Shown here: in pieces, positions 32,601 through 41,184 of the stretch
Position numbering within the stretch: the stretch's first letter is position 1
Layout of the letters: every line of letters begins with the position of its first letter
NCBI GenBank assembly: GCA_945873145.1
Contig: CAMCBZ010000020.1
Coordinates: 1-52,268, forward strand
Direction of reading: 5' to 3'
Source of the DNA: an uncultured Prevotella sp.
GTDB lineage: Bacteria > Bacteroidota > Bacteroidia > Bacteroidales > Bacteroidaceae
Length of the DNA stretch: 52,268 nucleotides
The notes under the pieces: generated by a model
Told to the model about the DNA's origin: nothing
Databases searched by the model: none
The model's input: the letters and a program-made list of their open reading frames with translations, nothing else
Program-made: the position numbers and the translations under genes

Positions 32601-34498
32601 AGAATCTCGCTCCGCACAACCAAGGAAAATTGACTGATGGAAATTCCAGAACACGCGTGCGGCGCAACTTCCGCACCCTCGCCCTATGGGCCCCCGCGAC
32701 GAAGACTGATCACGACGGCTATGCTTCGTTTGCCTTTACCATGCCCGACAATGTCACCACATGGCGGCTGCAAGGTATCGTTCACGATCGCGAGGGTGCC
32801 GTGGCCTCCATCGACACTACAGTGCAGACGCGGATGGCGCTGATGGTGACCGACAACCTGCCGCGCTTCCTCCGTCGGGGCGACGAGGCCCAATTGCCGC
32901 TCACTGTGAGCAATATGGGAGATGAGCGGTTCAAGGGAACGTTGACCGTACAAGCAACTCACTTGGGACAGTCGCTGCTTGACGAGAAATACAAATTCGG
33001 ATTGAAGCCATCCACGTCTAAGACTTTCACCGCTACGCTTCACGTGCCTGCCGACAGCATGCTGCAAAGCATCACGGTGCGGGCAGAAGCCTCAGCAAAA
33101 AGCCACGGCGACGGCATGGAGAAGACGATACCTATTGTCTCGGACAAGGAGCGCGTGCCGGTGATAACGATGGTCAGCCGCTCTGCTGCCGATGCCATCC
33201 GCGAGGCTTTGGGCGAAATGGACACTATAAGAGGCAACGACGCACTGTCGTTGGCAGCCAAAGTATATGCCGGTTATAAGCTCAACGAACTGAACGACGC
33301 TGAGAATAAATCGGAGTCTTTTCAAGATGTCAACACACCCTTCGCAGCCCTGCGACGCCTCCAGCGCGTTGACGGTTCGTTCTCCTGGTGGCCGGGAATG
33401 CCTGCAAGCCGCATCGTCACGGTGACGGTAGCCGAGATGCTTGCGCCCTTGACCAAAGATTACAACGAGATTGCACGCTTGCTACAACCCACGACGACAA
33501 AGCTGACGATCTGGCTCGCCGACGATGCCAAACAACTGGAGGAAGCCGGTGCCGCAAGTTGCAATTTAGAGGAAGCCTACCATATCCTCTATACACTGTC
33601 ACTGCTACCCACACGACAGACCGCGAAGGCTAACACAGCCAGGAAGGCCTTACTGGACTATGCCGAGACGCATGGTGCCGACCTCACGATCCTCGGTAAA
33701 GCCCGTGTGGCTACGGCATTGCATATAGACGGTCGTACCAAAGCCGCGCAGAGCATGATGGAAAGCCTTATCCAGTATGCCGTCACAACCTCCGACCGGG
33801 GAACTTACTTCGATACGCCAAAAGCCTATTACAGTTGGTGCGACTATAAGATTCCTACAGTGACTGCAGCCATCCACGCACTGTCGCTGATCGCTCCAAG
33901 TGACACCTTCCTGCTTTTGGGCATGAAGCGATGGCTCGTAGAGGAAAAGAAAACACAGAAATGGGATACGCCGATCGTGACCGTCGATGCTGTTGCCGCT
34001 TTCCTTACGGGTCCCATGCCGCAAAGAGTGGCTTGGCCTGTTGTGACAGGCTGGCACGAGGCTACAGCTTCAGCCATGCCCGACGAGCGTAAAGACTTCC
34101 ATGTGAGCCGAGAGATAGTGTCTGTTGACAGCACACGGCGCACCAGCAACATAGGCGACCGGGTAAAAGCCATCATCAAGGTACACGCCGACCGCGACTA
34201 CGACTTCGTACGTATCACCGACCATCGTCCTGCCTGCCTGATGCCCGTCAACCAACTGTCTGGCTATCACTGGCTCGAGGGCTGCTATGTCCGACAGATG
34301 GACGAACAGACCGACTACTACTTCGAGACGCTTCCCAAGGGCGACTACACGTTGACGACAGAATACGTCCTTGATCGTTCGGGCAAATATCATGCAGGAA
34401 TCATCAAGGCGGAATGCGAGTACAATCCTGCTTTCATGGCCTGCAGAAGCCTATCGGTCAGCGTGACTGTCTATGGCAAAAACATCTCCTCACACTAA
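29687..34498 (+). CDS. Alpha-2-macroglobulin-like protein, main body (split from its signal peptide)
   Basis: 1603 residues in the same frame as the previous entry. Successive macroglobulin-like beta domains fill the N-terminal half. A carboxypeptidase-regulatory-like domain follows (GIVYDPSGEVLMGAM near 858, then NLEEVVALGYAEP). The A2M core is at about 995-1060 (LALWAPATKTDHDGYASFAF) and an alpha/alpha thioester-type barrel region at about 1200-1500 (RVDGSFSWWPG). No CxEQ thioester is seen. Relatives are periplasmic or surface protease-trapping proteins. Without the N-terminal part it has no export signal, so function depends on readthrough or on the stop being an error. Confidence 0.85.
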   Translation: MAPSDSKSRIVQWCDSLLAKYGDLKESQLVTALKARQLSDSASVAISASILRKWAGDTSEYGNPLRNIELEAKEPSLSIRLEGKYIHSKERPWLHVGSTNLSKVDVAVYGTKKDRRSGAPLWHATRQLSLGRAWRPATDSLRLPSLPYGTYEVVAKAQGVKPVILGYIVSDLNVTVSPMSEKNVRMRVVDTHTGRPVPGAKIEIGDEGSDQYEEVESDTAAIDVDTAEADTAVYDLDETEVDSISSEPSVHGIFTTDAQGEAVVPYCDGGMYVRPFTADDHWRASEMVYPNESEPANPCQILLNAYSDRALYRPGDTAHVAVVAFVRRPGHRRKALSHMPLQLLFSNTRDYDHPIDTVNVTTDDYGTAYADIPLTKKWVTGNEYNGRGELRWKADGALPLLERLIGHSLIKDIDNIDVDVNGLSFRVEEYKSGSLQVSLHTSPSHYMPGDTVTVSGRAFLLSGAPVAGAKVEVKNDPTLFTDSNGMFTTHIAVPKVADHHYLFHLVKAFTITAPDGQQRTDQVRLSYSNQRAFLSSDIASVFQSDAKGYCRDSLLAVRCLLTDAQNNKVQDNVKWLLDNGTKGEIAANRQGFIPIHSLEAGLHTLKIWAEGDTLDNTISIIDPAAHHLSKPTFFWAAASADAFKSDGQPVTLQMGTTEKGLTLYYELRSADSLLERGSMALSDTLLTHNLYYKKTYGGGVTLSVAAYGQGRMKSYDIMLPYEEPTETLHAQWDQLDNVTEPGQQQEWRLRVSHPTGQPADAQAMVTLYDSALDLINDNTWNSSWELRDDLPTSYTQTLDNDELIKGETGRPKQLAVPDIRPAIFADGLIRLQANARSVAYRLGGWTLESKGKGKPGYCHGIVYDPSGEVLMGAMLKTSQGASAVTDVDGTFSIPVHGTAQLTASYVGLQSATVTVTSGEPVVITLGDDVDNLEEVVALGYAEPVDKLSAPVIKRDVEVKEEDRLYAATNKTKNLAPHNQGKLTDGNSRTRVRRNFRTLALWAPATKTDHDGYASFAFTMPDNVTTWRLQGIVHDREGAVASIDTTVQTRMALMVTDNLPRFLRRGDEAQLPLTVSNMGDERFKGTLTVQATHLGQSLLDEKYKFGLKPSTSKTFTATLHVPADSMLQSITVRAEASAKSHGDGMEKTIPIVSDKERVPVITMVSRSAADAIREALGEMDTIRGNDALSLAAKVYAGYKLNELNDAENKSESFQDVNTPFAALRRLQRVDGSFSWWPGMPASRIVTVTVAEMLAPLTKDYNEIARLLQPTTTKLTIWLADDAKQLEEAGAASCNLEEAYHILYTLSLLPTRQTAKANTARKALLDYAETHGADLTILGKARVATALHIDGRTKAAQSMMESLIQYAVTTSDRGTYFDTPKAYYSWCDYKIPTVTAAIHALSLIAPSDTFLLLGMKRWLVEEKKTQKWDTPIVTVDAVAAFLTGPMPQRVAWPVVTGWHEATASAMPDERKDFHVSREIVSVDSTRRTSNIGDRVKAIIKVHADRDYDFVRITDHRPACLMPVNQLSGYHWLEGCYVRQMDEQTDYYFETLPKGDYTLTTEYVLDRSGKYHAGIIKAECEYNPAFMACRSLSVSVTVYGKNISSH

Positions 34499-34534
34499 TC
34501 GAATATAAAGAACAGAATAAAATAGACATGAAAA

Positions 34535-34562
34535 AAGGGACTGCCCGAAAGAGCAGTCCCTT
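34535..34562. terminator. Bidirectional terminator between macroglobulin and RSH genes
   Basis: Stem AAGGGACTGC / GCAGTCCCTT with an 8-base loop, A-rich before and T-rich after, suiting both converging genes. Confidence 0.85.
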
Positions 34563-34654
34563 ATATTTTTAGCTAAATTGAAAGTTGATCAAACGTCTCA
34601 AGAGTCATTGAAGCTTCAAAGACTGACTTGAAAAGAGCAGCGTACTGCCCTCCT

Positions 34655-36919
34655 CTATAATATCTGCTTGACCTCCTGAAGATCAGGAATCTTCTTCAGC
34701 CGTCCCATAATCACCTTCACTTCTTCACGATCATGGACACGGATCTCGATAGTACCTTTGAAGATACCCTCATCAGCAGTGAAAGCAACCTTATGGATAT
34801 TGACGTTCATCTTGTTGGAGATGACCTCAGAGACATCGTGCAGCATACCCTTCCGGTCGATGCCGTTGACCTCGATGGTAGCGTCGAAGAAGAGTTGCTT
34901 GTGCATGTCCCACTTGGCATCGAGGATACGCGGACCAAAACTTGTCTTGAGCTTGCTGGCCACCGGACAGGAACGCTTGTGAATCTCAATGCGATTCTTG
35001 CCGTCGATGAATCCCAAGATGTCGTCACCGGGTATAGGATGACAACAGCCGGGGAAGATATACATGCCAATGGTCTCTTCCGTGATAATGCAAGGCTTCT
35101 TCTTGTTAAAGTCCTTACCAACGACCAAGAGTTGTGGCGTATCGTCTTCCTTTTTCTTCTTTCCTTTGTTCAGGAAAGGCACAAACTTGCGCCAACCCGT
35201 CGAACCGCTTTCTTTCTTCTTGCCATGAAGAACATCAAGGTCTTTGTCGCTGAGGATAATGGTGCGCTCGCCCAAAGCCTCAAAGAAGTCCTCATGTTTA
35301 GCAATATCGTGGAAATCTGAAAGTTTGTCTACAACAGCAGTAGAGAGTTCCATGTCGTTTTTGGCAAGCCAGTCGTTCAGCGTTTTCTCGCCCTTCTTCT
35401 GTATCTCCCTACTCTCTCGTCTGAGCACAGCCTGTATTTTGCTCTTTGCCTTTGCCGTGGACACGAAATTAATCCATGCGGGTTGCACATGCTGGGAGTT
35501 GGAAGTGAGGATCTCGACCTGGTCGCCGCTTTGGAGCTTATGACTCAGCGGCACAAGCTTATGGTTGACCTTTGCGCCAATACAATGGCTGCCCAGGAAG
35601 GTATGGATCTGAAAAGCAAAGTCGAGGACAGTACAGCCTGCCGGCAATGTCTTGACCTCACCCTTGGGAGTAAAGACAAAGATCTCGGAAGAGAACAGGT
35701 TGAGCTTCACTGAGTCGAGGAAGTCCATGGCATCGGGCTGCGGATCATCAAGGATCTCCTTGATGGTGCTCAACCAGTTGTTGAGCTCATCGTCGTCGTG
35801 AGAGTATTCGCCCTCCTTATATTTCCAATGAGCGGCAAAGCCCTGCTCGGCAATCTCGTCCATGCGCTGGGAACGAATCTGCACCTCGATCCACTGGCCT
35901 TGGCGTGACATCATCGTGGCGTGAAGAGCCTGGTAGCCGTTGGCCTTGGGGTGGTTGACCCAGTCACGCAAGCGGTCGGGATGACTCTTATAGATTTGGT
36001 TGAGGGCAACGTAGATGCGGAAGCACTCATTGATTTCGTCTTTAGGATCAGATGGTTTGAATATGATGCGTACAGCAAGGATGTCGTAGATCTCATCGAA
36101 GGTGACATGCTTGTTCTGCATCTTCGACCAGATAGAGTAAGGACTCTTCACTCTGGCTTTGATGGTGTATTCGATGCCCATGTCATCAAGAGCCTTTCGG
36201 ATCGGTGCCGTGAAGTCGTCAAAGACCCTATTGCGTTGCTCCTCGGTGAAAGACAGCTTGTTGACAATGGAGGCGTACTCCTCGGGATGCTCGTAACGGA
36301 AACTCAGATCTTCAAGTTCCGTCTTGATCTTGTTCAGTCCCAGTCTGTTGGCAATGGGCGCATAGATATAGAGCGTTTCTCCCGCGATCTTGTATTGCTT
36401 GTTGGCAGGCTGCGACGCAAGCGTGCGCATGTTGTGGAGTCGGTCACAGATCTTGATGAGGATCACACGGATGTCATCGCTCATCGTGAGCAACAGCTTC
36501 TTGAAGTTCTCGGCCTGCGCAGAGGCATGATCACCAAAGATGCCGCCGCTGATCTTAGTAAGTCCATCGACGATCTTGGCGATCTTCTCGCCAAAGATAT
36601 TCTCAATGTCCTCGGTAGTATAGTCAGTGTCCTCCACGACATCATGGAGCAAAGCGGCGCAGATGCTCGTAGAGCCCAGCCCCATCTCCTCACAGGCAAT
36701 CTGCGCCACGGCGATAGGATGCATGATATAGGGCTCGCCCGACAACCGTCGCACGCCTTTATGAGCCTGGCGGGCGAAGTTAAACGCTTTGGTGATGATG
36801 TCCACCTTTTTCCGATGGGGCGAAGCGAGATAGGTGTCCAACAGATGCTGAAAGGCATCATTGATCATCTTGTTGTCAGCGGCTTCGCGCTCCTTGTTTT
36901 TCTGCTCTAATTCGTCCAT
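34655..36919 (-). CDS. Bifunctional (p)ppGpp synthetase/hydrolase (RSH)
   Basis: 754 residues from ATG 36919; a TTG adds three. The HD hydrolase domain shows HKGVRR, HPIAVAQ and LLHDVVEDTD (HD at 92-93, ED at 96-97), so the hydrolase looks complete. The synthetase domain follows (ARVKSPYSIWSKMQNKHVTF, DILAVRIIFKP). A TGS domain (VFTPKGEVKTLPAGCTVLDF) near 400 and an ACT domain (FDATIEVNGIDRKGMLHDVS) at the end sense ribosome state. It makes and degrades the alarmone of the stringent response. It is the last gene of the parA-parB-DUF5683-mltD-RSH run, 11 bases after the transglycosylase. Confidence 0.94.
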   Translation of the reverse strand: MDELEQKNKEREAADNKMINDAFQHLLDTYLASPHRKKVDIITKAFNFARQAHKGVRRLSGEPYIMHPIAVAQIACEEMGLGSTSICAALLHDVVEDTDYTTEDIENIFGEKIAKIVDGLTKISGGIFGDHASAQAENFKKLLLTMSDDIRVILIKICDRLHNMRTLASQPANKQYKIAGETLYIYAPIANRLGLNKIKTELEDLSFRYEHPEEYASIVNKLSFTEEQRNRVFDDFTAPIRKALDDMGIEYTIKARVKSPYSIWSKMQNKHVTFDEIYDILAVRIIFKPSDPKDEINECFRIYVALNQIYKSHPDRLRDWVNHPKANGYQALHATMMSRQGQWIEVQIRSQRMDEIAEQGFAAHWKYKEGEYSHDDDELNNWLSTIKEILDDPQPDAMDFLDSVKLNLFSSEIFVFTPKGEVKTLPAGCTVLDFAFQIHTFLGSHCIGAKVNHKLVPLSHKLQSGDQVEILTSNSQHVQPAWINFVSTAKAKSKIQAVLRRESREIQKKGEKTLNDWLAKNDMELSTAVVDKLSDFHDIAKHEDFFEALGERTIILSDKDLDVLHGKKKESGSTGWRKFVPFLNKGKKKKEDDTPQLLVVGKDFNKKKPCIITEETIGMYIFPGCCHPIPGDDILGFIDGKNRIEIHKRSCPVASKLKTSFGPRILDAKWDMHKQLFFDATIEVNGIDRKGMLHDVSEVISNKMNVNIHKVAFTADEGIFKGTIEIRVHDREEVKVIMGRLKKIPDLQEVKQIL

Positions 36920-36930
36920 ACGCCACAAGG

Positions 36931-38487
36931 TTATTTGACTTTAATCTTCTTTCCTTTCTGAATCGTGCTTCCCGATATACCATTCAACTTCCGGAGTTTC
37001 TTCACCGTGGTATGGTTTCGTTCCGCAATCTCACTGAGGGTATCCCCGCTCTTGACGGTTACGCTCTTTGACTGCTGTTCTTTATCTTTTTTCTTTTTAC
37101 TCTTCTTGCTGCTTGAACTGCTTGAGTTCTTAGAACTGCTGCTCTGACTCTTCCGTGAGCGAGAACTGCGCTTGCGTGAAGAGCGTGCGCTCTTTCCGCT
37201 TTCTTTGTCATCGTCGTTGTCGCTGTCGTTGACAGTTTTCTGCTCTACCTCTTGGCTTGAGGCAGCGTCATCTTGAGGTTTGGTTGCGATGGCTTCTGTA
37301 TTCTCGGCCTTGCTTTCCTCGGCTTTTTTCTTGCTTGAAGATCTTGACACGAGAGAGACCTGATTCTTGTTGACCACATAGCGTCCGCCTTCAGCCTCCA
37401 CTTCCGTACGCTTGGGCTGATAGTCGGCCGGAGCATAAGCGTAGATCGAGTCCTCGTTGTCGATGAACTTATTGATCATCGCTTCCGGCAGTCTGAGCGA
37501 AGCCAATCCGCTGTTGCCGTTGACGATGTCGCGACGGTACTGAGGATTGAGATCACGGAGCTCGTCGATGTCCATCCCCAACACATGGGCGATCTGCTCG
37601 AAATGCACATCACGGTCGACCATCACAGTGTCGGTCTTTGCGGGCAGTGTCGTCTTCAATGGACAGATATTGTGCTCGCAATAATAGTTCATGATGTAGT
37701 TGGCAGCAATAAATGCCGGCACATAGCCACGTGTCTCCTTGGGCAGACGCGGATAGATCTTCCAGTAGTCACGCTCACCATGCGAGCGGCGGATGGCCTT
37801 GTTGATTTTGTCAGCACCACAGTTGTAAGCAGCGATGACGAGGTTCCAGTCACCCAATTTCTTATAGAGGTCACTCAGATAATGTGCGGCAGCATAGGAC
37901 GCCTTGTAAAGATCGCGACGATCATCGACCAAAGAGTTGACAGTGAGATCATAGCGCTTGGCCGTGGTGATCATAAACTGCCAAAGCCCCACAGCACCCA
38001 CGCGGGAGACGGCTTGAGGATTGAGTGCAGACTCGATGACGGGAAGATACTTCAACTCCAGCGGCAAGTCATAAGCCTCCAATGCTTCCTCAAAGACAGG
38101 AATATAGAAGTTCTGCGCTCCAAGCATGTAACCAACAGAATGGCGTAGTTCGCCCGTGTAGCGGTCAATGAACTTCTGCACGATGTCGTTGTAAGGCATC
38201 TCGATGATGGTCGGCAACTTACTCAACCGTTGCATATAGACCTCGGCGGAGTAAGTGCGGTTGACGTCCGGCATATTGCAGTTGGGATCGCGGGTCAGAT
38301 AGTTCTTGGCCTTATAGATTTGGGTAGTGCTGTCGAGCTCTTCCGTCATGGACGTAGGCAGGTCGATTTGCTCTTCCTTGCCATTGGCATTGGTGACAGT
38401 CACAGTCTTCTCCTGGTTGACCTGCGCCCGGGCAGAGGGGACGAAAGCCAACAGCAGCAGCATGACGATGATATATGTTTTTCTCAT
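36931..38487 (-). CDS. MltD-like lytic transglycosylase with LysM
   Basis: 518 residues. Signal peptide MRKTYIIVMLLLLAFVPSARA. The SLT domain (about 110-270) contains the catalytic Glu in PVIESALNPQAVSRVGAVGL and the AAYNCGADKINKAI motif. A first LysM-like stretch (VHFEQIAHVLGMDIDELRDL) follows. A long serine/lysine/arginine low-complexity linker covers about 415-470. A C-terminal LysM (VKSGDTLSEIAERNHTTVKK) binds peptidoglycan. It cleaves glycan strands to anhydro-muropeptides in the periplasm. Confidence 0.94.
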   Translation of the reverse strand: MRKTYIIVMLLLLAFVPSARAQVNQEKTVTVTNANGKEEQIDLPTSMTEELDSTTQIYKAKNYLTRDPNCNMPDVNRTYSAEVYMQRLSKLPTIIEMPYNDIVQKFIDRYTGELRHSVGYMLGAQNFYIPVFEEALEAYDLPLELKYLPVIESALNPQAVSRVGAVGLWQFMITTAKRYDLTVNSLVDDRRDLYKASYAAAHYLSDLYKKLGDWNLVIAAYNCGADKINKAIRRSHGERDYWKIYPRLPKETRGYVPAFIAANYIMNYYCEHNICPLKTTLPAKTDTVMVDRDVHFEQIAHVLGMDIDELRDLNPQYRRDIVNGNSGLASLRLPEAMINKFIDNEDSIYAYAPADYQPKRTEVEAEGGRYVVNKNQVSLVSRSSSKKKAEESKAENTEAIATKPQDDAASSQEVEQKTVNDSDNDDDKESGKSARSSRKRSSRSRKSQSSSSKNSSSSSSKKSKKKKDKEQQSKSVTVKSGDTLSEIAERNHTTVKKLRKLNGISGSTIQKGKKIKVK

Positions 38488-38496
38488 AATGATATT

Positions 38497-39237
38497 CTAA
38501 AAGTTTATGCTACACTGCAAGCCAATGCCGCTTTGGCGCAAGGCGAGCAGCGAGCTGCCTGTGTCGTTGGTGATGACAGTCGGTGATACACGCAGGCTCA
38601 AGTTAGGAGAGATGTCGAACTGCGAGAGCGATGCATCGACATAAGCATCGACCACAGACAGGCCATAGATACCGATCATCACAAACACGCTCATATCGCG
38701 CCAACGGCGATAACGGTCCTTGCGTTTGCGGAATACATCTTTCCATTTGTCTGCATTCTCAGGAGTGATTGTCGAACCCAAGTGCAGAAACTTGTTGTAG
38801 CTCTCTGTTGTCGGGTCGTTGTCCATGATGTCGAGATAAGCCTGGCTATAGTCACGGTACATCATGTTGTTCCATCGCAATGCATAAGCACAACCGACAA
38901 ATCCACCATAGAAGATTGGCAGCTTCCAGTATTTGCGGTTATAGATCTGTCCGGCTCCGGGCAGCACAAGAGCCAGCCACAAAGCACGCTTCGGCTCAGG
39001 CTTCCATGTAGCCCAGTCGCGGTGCTTGCGCTGATGGGTGCTGTCACCTTTCACAGCGAGAGACTGTCCGTCCTTTGTCAGGCCCATGACACGCGCGCTG
39101 TCGATGAGCATTGTGTCGGGTTCAGCCTCCTGCTTTTGCTTCGCCTTCGTCTGATGCTGGGCAGTTGCCGGCAGCATCACCATCAGCAAGAAGGCGGAAA
39201 GCCCAGCCTTCATAATTATATGTCTCAGTGTCTTCAC
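38497..39237 (-). CDS. DUF5683 membrane-associated protein
   Basis: 246 residues with an N-terminal signal (MKAGLSAFLLMVMLPATA; MKTLRHII may be the true start or an extension). The conserved centre is KRALWLALVLPGAGQIYNRK then PIFYGGFVGCAYALRW, a short membrane-inserted motif, and a second hydrophobic stretch SVFVMIGIYGLSVVDAYVDA. The C-terminus is beta-rich. It is widely found beside parAB in Bacteroidota; the role is unknown, perhaps linking envelope and chromosome functions. Confidence 0.9.
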   Translation of the reverse strand: MKTLRHIIMKAGLSAFLLMVMLPATAQHQTKAKQKQEAEPDTMLIDSARVMGLTKDGQSLAVKGDSTHQRKHRDWATWKPEPKRALWLALVLPGAGQIYNRKYWKLPIFYGGFVGCAYALRWNNMMYRDYSQAYLDIMDNDPTTESYNKFLHLGSTITPENADKWKDVFRKRKDRYRRWRDMSVFVMIGIYGLSVVDAYVDASLSQFDISPNLSLRVSPTVITNDTGSSLLALRQSGIGLQCSINF

Positions 39238-39245
39238 ACGTCTAT

Positions 39246-40142
39246 CTATTGTTCTTGCTTGAGTTGATCTAAGATTTCCATCAGCTTCTCGAAATCCTGC
39301 TCATTATTAAAAGGTATGCTGATCTTGCCCTTGCCTTTGCTGGTGCAGGTCACAGCCACCTTGGTATGCAGCACACCAGAGAGACGGTCACGAGCCTGGG
39401 AATAAGTCTCTGGCAATTGCGCCTTGGCAGCGATCTTCTTCTTTCCGCTCTCGATATCCTCTCCGTTTTTGAGGTGCTGCACCATTTCCTCAACCTTCCT
39501 CACCGACCATCCGTTTTTGAGTATCTCCTTGAAGACCTTCAACTGTAAGGAGGGACTGTCAAGAGCCAGCAGCGCACGGGCATGCCCCATGTCGATCTCT
39601 TTCTTTTGCAAAGACATTTGCACTTGTGCCGGCAACTTCAACAGTCGCAGATAGTTGGTGATGGCGGTACGGCTCTTTCCTACTCTCTCCGACACCTTCT
39701 CCTGCGTCATGCCAGTGTTCTCCAGCAAATGCTCATAGGCCAGGGCAATCTCAATGGCATTGAGATCCTCACGTTGGATATTCTCCACGAGTGCCATCTC
39801 CATGACATTCTCGTCCTTGATGGTACGGATATAAGCTGGAATTGTTGTTTTCCCGGCCAACTGCGAGGCACGCCAACGCCGCTCACCGGCAATGATCTGA
39901 AAGCGGTTCTCAGCAATCTGCCGAAGTGTGATGGGCTGTATGATGCCTATCTCCCGGATGCTGTTGGCCAGCTCCTGCAAGGCTTCACTGTCGAAGAGGC
40001 TTCGTGGCTGGTCGGCATTGGGCTCTATCTGGTCGAGAGGAATCTCGCTGATGGTCGACGAACCTTGCGTACGCACCGACTCGGTGGAGATCAGCGCGTC
40101 AAGGCCACGGCCCAAAGCATTATATTTCTTGTGTACTGCCAT
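39246..40142 (-). CDS. parB: Chromosome-partitioning protein ParB
   Basis: 298 residues. The N-terminal CTPase region has IPLDQIEPNADQPRSLF and the arginine patch AGERRWRASQL. The central HTH reads MTQEKVSERVGKSRTAITNY. The C-terminal dimerisation domain (KGKGKISIPFNNEQDFEKLM) completes the normal ParB layout. It spreads from parS sites and recruits SMC. No parS-like 16-mer was noticed within the window. Confidence 0.96.
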   Translation of the reverse strand: MAVHKKYNALGRGLDALISTESVRTQGSSTISEIPLDQIEPNADQPRSLFDSEALQELANSIREIGIIQPITLRQIAENRFQIIAGERRWRASQLAGKTTIPAYIRTIKDENVMEMALVENIQREDLNAIEIALAYEHLLENTGMTQEKVSERVGKSRTAITNYLRLLKLPAQVQMSLQKKEIDMGHARALLALDSPSLQLKVFKEILKNGWSVRKVEEMVQHLKNGEDIESGKKKIAAKAQLPETYSQARDRLSGVLHTKVAVTCTSKGKGKISIPFNNEQDFEKLMEILDQLKQEQ

Positions 40143-40263
40143 ATATGCAATGTTGAATGTTGAGTGATGAGTGTTGAATGTAGAGAGAACTATGAACGAT
40201 GAACGATGAATGATGGATGCTGAATGTTGAATGTTCTTTCATCATTCACTTTCCATCTTCCTA
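40143..40263. repeat. Low-complexity heptad-like spacer between parA and parB
   Basis: Runs of GAATGTT, GAACGAT and GAATGAT variants repeat with a 7-base rhythm through most of 40150-40245. No gene, terminator or parS core seen. Such spacers can vary in copy number between strains. Confidence 0.6.
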
Positions 40264-41028
40264 TCATTCGTTTTTCTCTATAATCTCCTTGGCTAAAGCG
40301 AGATGGTTCTTCGCTCCGGTGGAGTCAGCGTCATAGAGGATCACCGGCAAACCGTGGCTAGGGCTCTCCGAGAGCTTCACGTTGCGTTGGATCACGGTTT
40401 TGAAGACCAATTCCTGGAAATGACGCTTCACCTCATCATAGATTTGGTTGGCAAGTCTCAATCGGCTGTCGTACATAGTCAGCAGGAAGCCCTCGATTTC
40501 GAGCTTCGGGTTGAGCTTGCTCTTGACGATCTTAATGGTGTTGAGCAGTTTGCTGATACCCTCCAGCGCGAAGTACTCGCATTGCACCGGAATGATCACC
40601 GAGTTGGCTGCCGTCAAGGCATTGACAGTGATCAGACCCAGTGAGGGAGAGCAGTCGATGAGGATATAGTCATACTCGTCGCGTAGCGGATCCAGAATGC
40701 CTTTGATGACCTTCTCACGGTTCTTGAGGTTGATCATCTCAATCTCAGCTCCTACCAAGTCGATATGGCTGGGAATAATGTCCAGCTTCTCAATGTCTGT
40801 CGTATAGATAGCATCCCTCACATCAGCATGATCGATGATGCACTCATAGAGCGAACAGTCCACTTCACTAAGGTCTACACCGAGTCCGCTGGACGCGTTT
40901 GCCTGAGGGTCAGCATCCACAACGAGCACCGATTTCTCCAATGTAGCAAGAGAGGCCGCCAAATTGATGGTTGTCGTGGTTTTGCCCACGCCGCCCTTTT
41001 GATTGGCCAAAGCTATTATTTTTGCCAT
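40264..41028 (-). CDS. parA: Chromosome-partitioning ATPase ParA (Soj)
   Basis: 254 residues. The deviant Walker A NQKGGVGKTTTTINLAASLA, Walker A-prime VLVVDADPQANASSGLG and Walker B DYILIDCSPSLGLITVNAL are intact. It is a DNA-bound ATPase that moves the ParB-parS complex. It is the first gene of the minus-strand run; its box at 41106 is divergent to surE. Confidence 0.96.
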   Translation of the reverse strand: MAKIIALANQKGGVGKTTTTINLAASLATLEKSVLVVDADPQANASSGLGVDLSEVDCSLYECIIDHADVRDAIYTTDIEKLDIIPSHIDLVGAEIEMINLKNREKVIKGILDPLRDEYDYILIDCSPSLGLITVNALTAANSVIIPVQCEYFALEGISKLLNTIKIVKSKLNPKLEIEGFLLTMYDSRLRLANQIYDEVKRHFQELVFKTVIQRNVKLSESPSHGLPVILYDADSTGAKNHLALAKEIIEKNE

Positions 41029-41105
41029 TTCTATTCGTCTTTAATGTCTGCCTGATGGATGTCGTTACCCTTTCCTCCTCATGGGCAGACATGGAATTAT
41101 GATTG

Positions 41106-41113
41106 CAAAGATA
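41106..41113 (-). promoter_or_regulatory. -7 box TATCTTTG for the parA operon
   Basis: Plus strand CAAAGATA, followed on the minus strand by CAATC; about 78 bases before the parA start. Confidence 0.65.
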
Positions 41114-41154
41114 CATATTTTAGTCGAAAATGCCAATTATTATAGGTTTTTTCG

Positions 41155-41162
41155 TATTTTTG
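41155..41162 (+). promoter_or_regulatory. -7 box TATTTTTG for surE-lpxB
   Basis: Followed by CAAG, 22 bases before ATG 41185. Divergent to the parA box. Confidence 0.65.
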
Positions 41163-41184
41163 CAAGACAATTAATATTAAACAG

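Noticed and set aside
35921..36910. Plus-strand frame of 329 codons
   Set aside because: Opposite the RSH gene; no family wording and no promoter.
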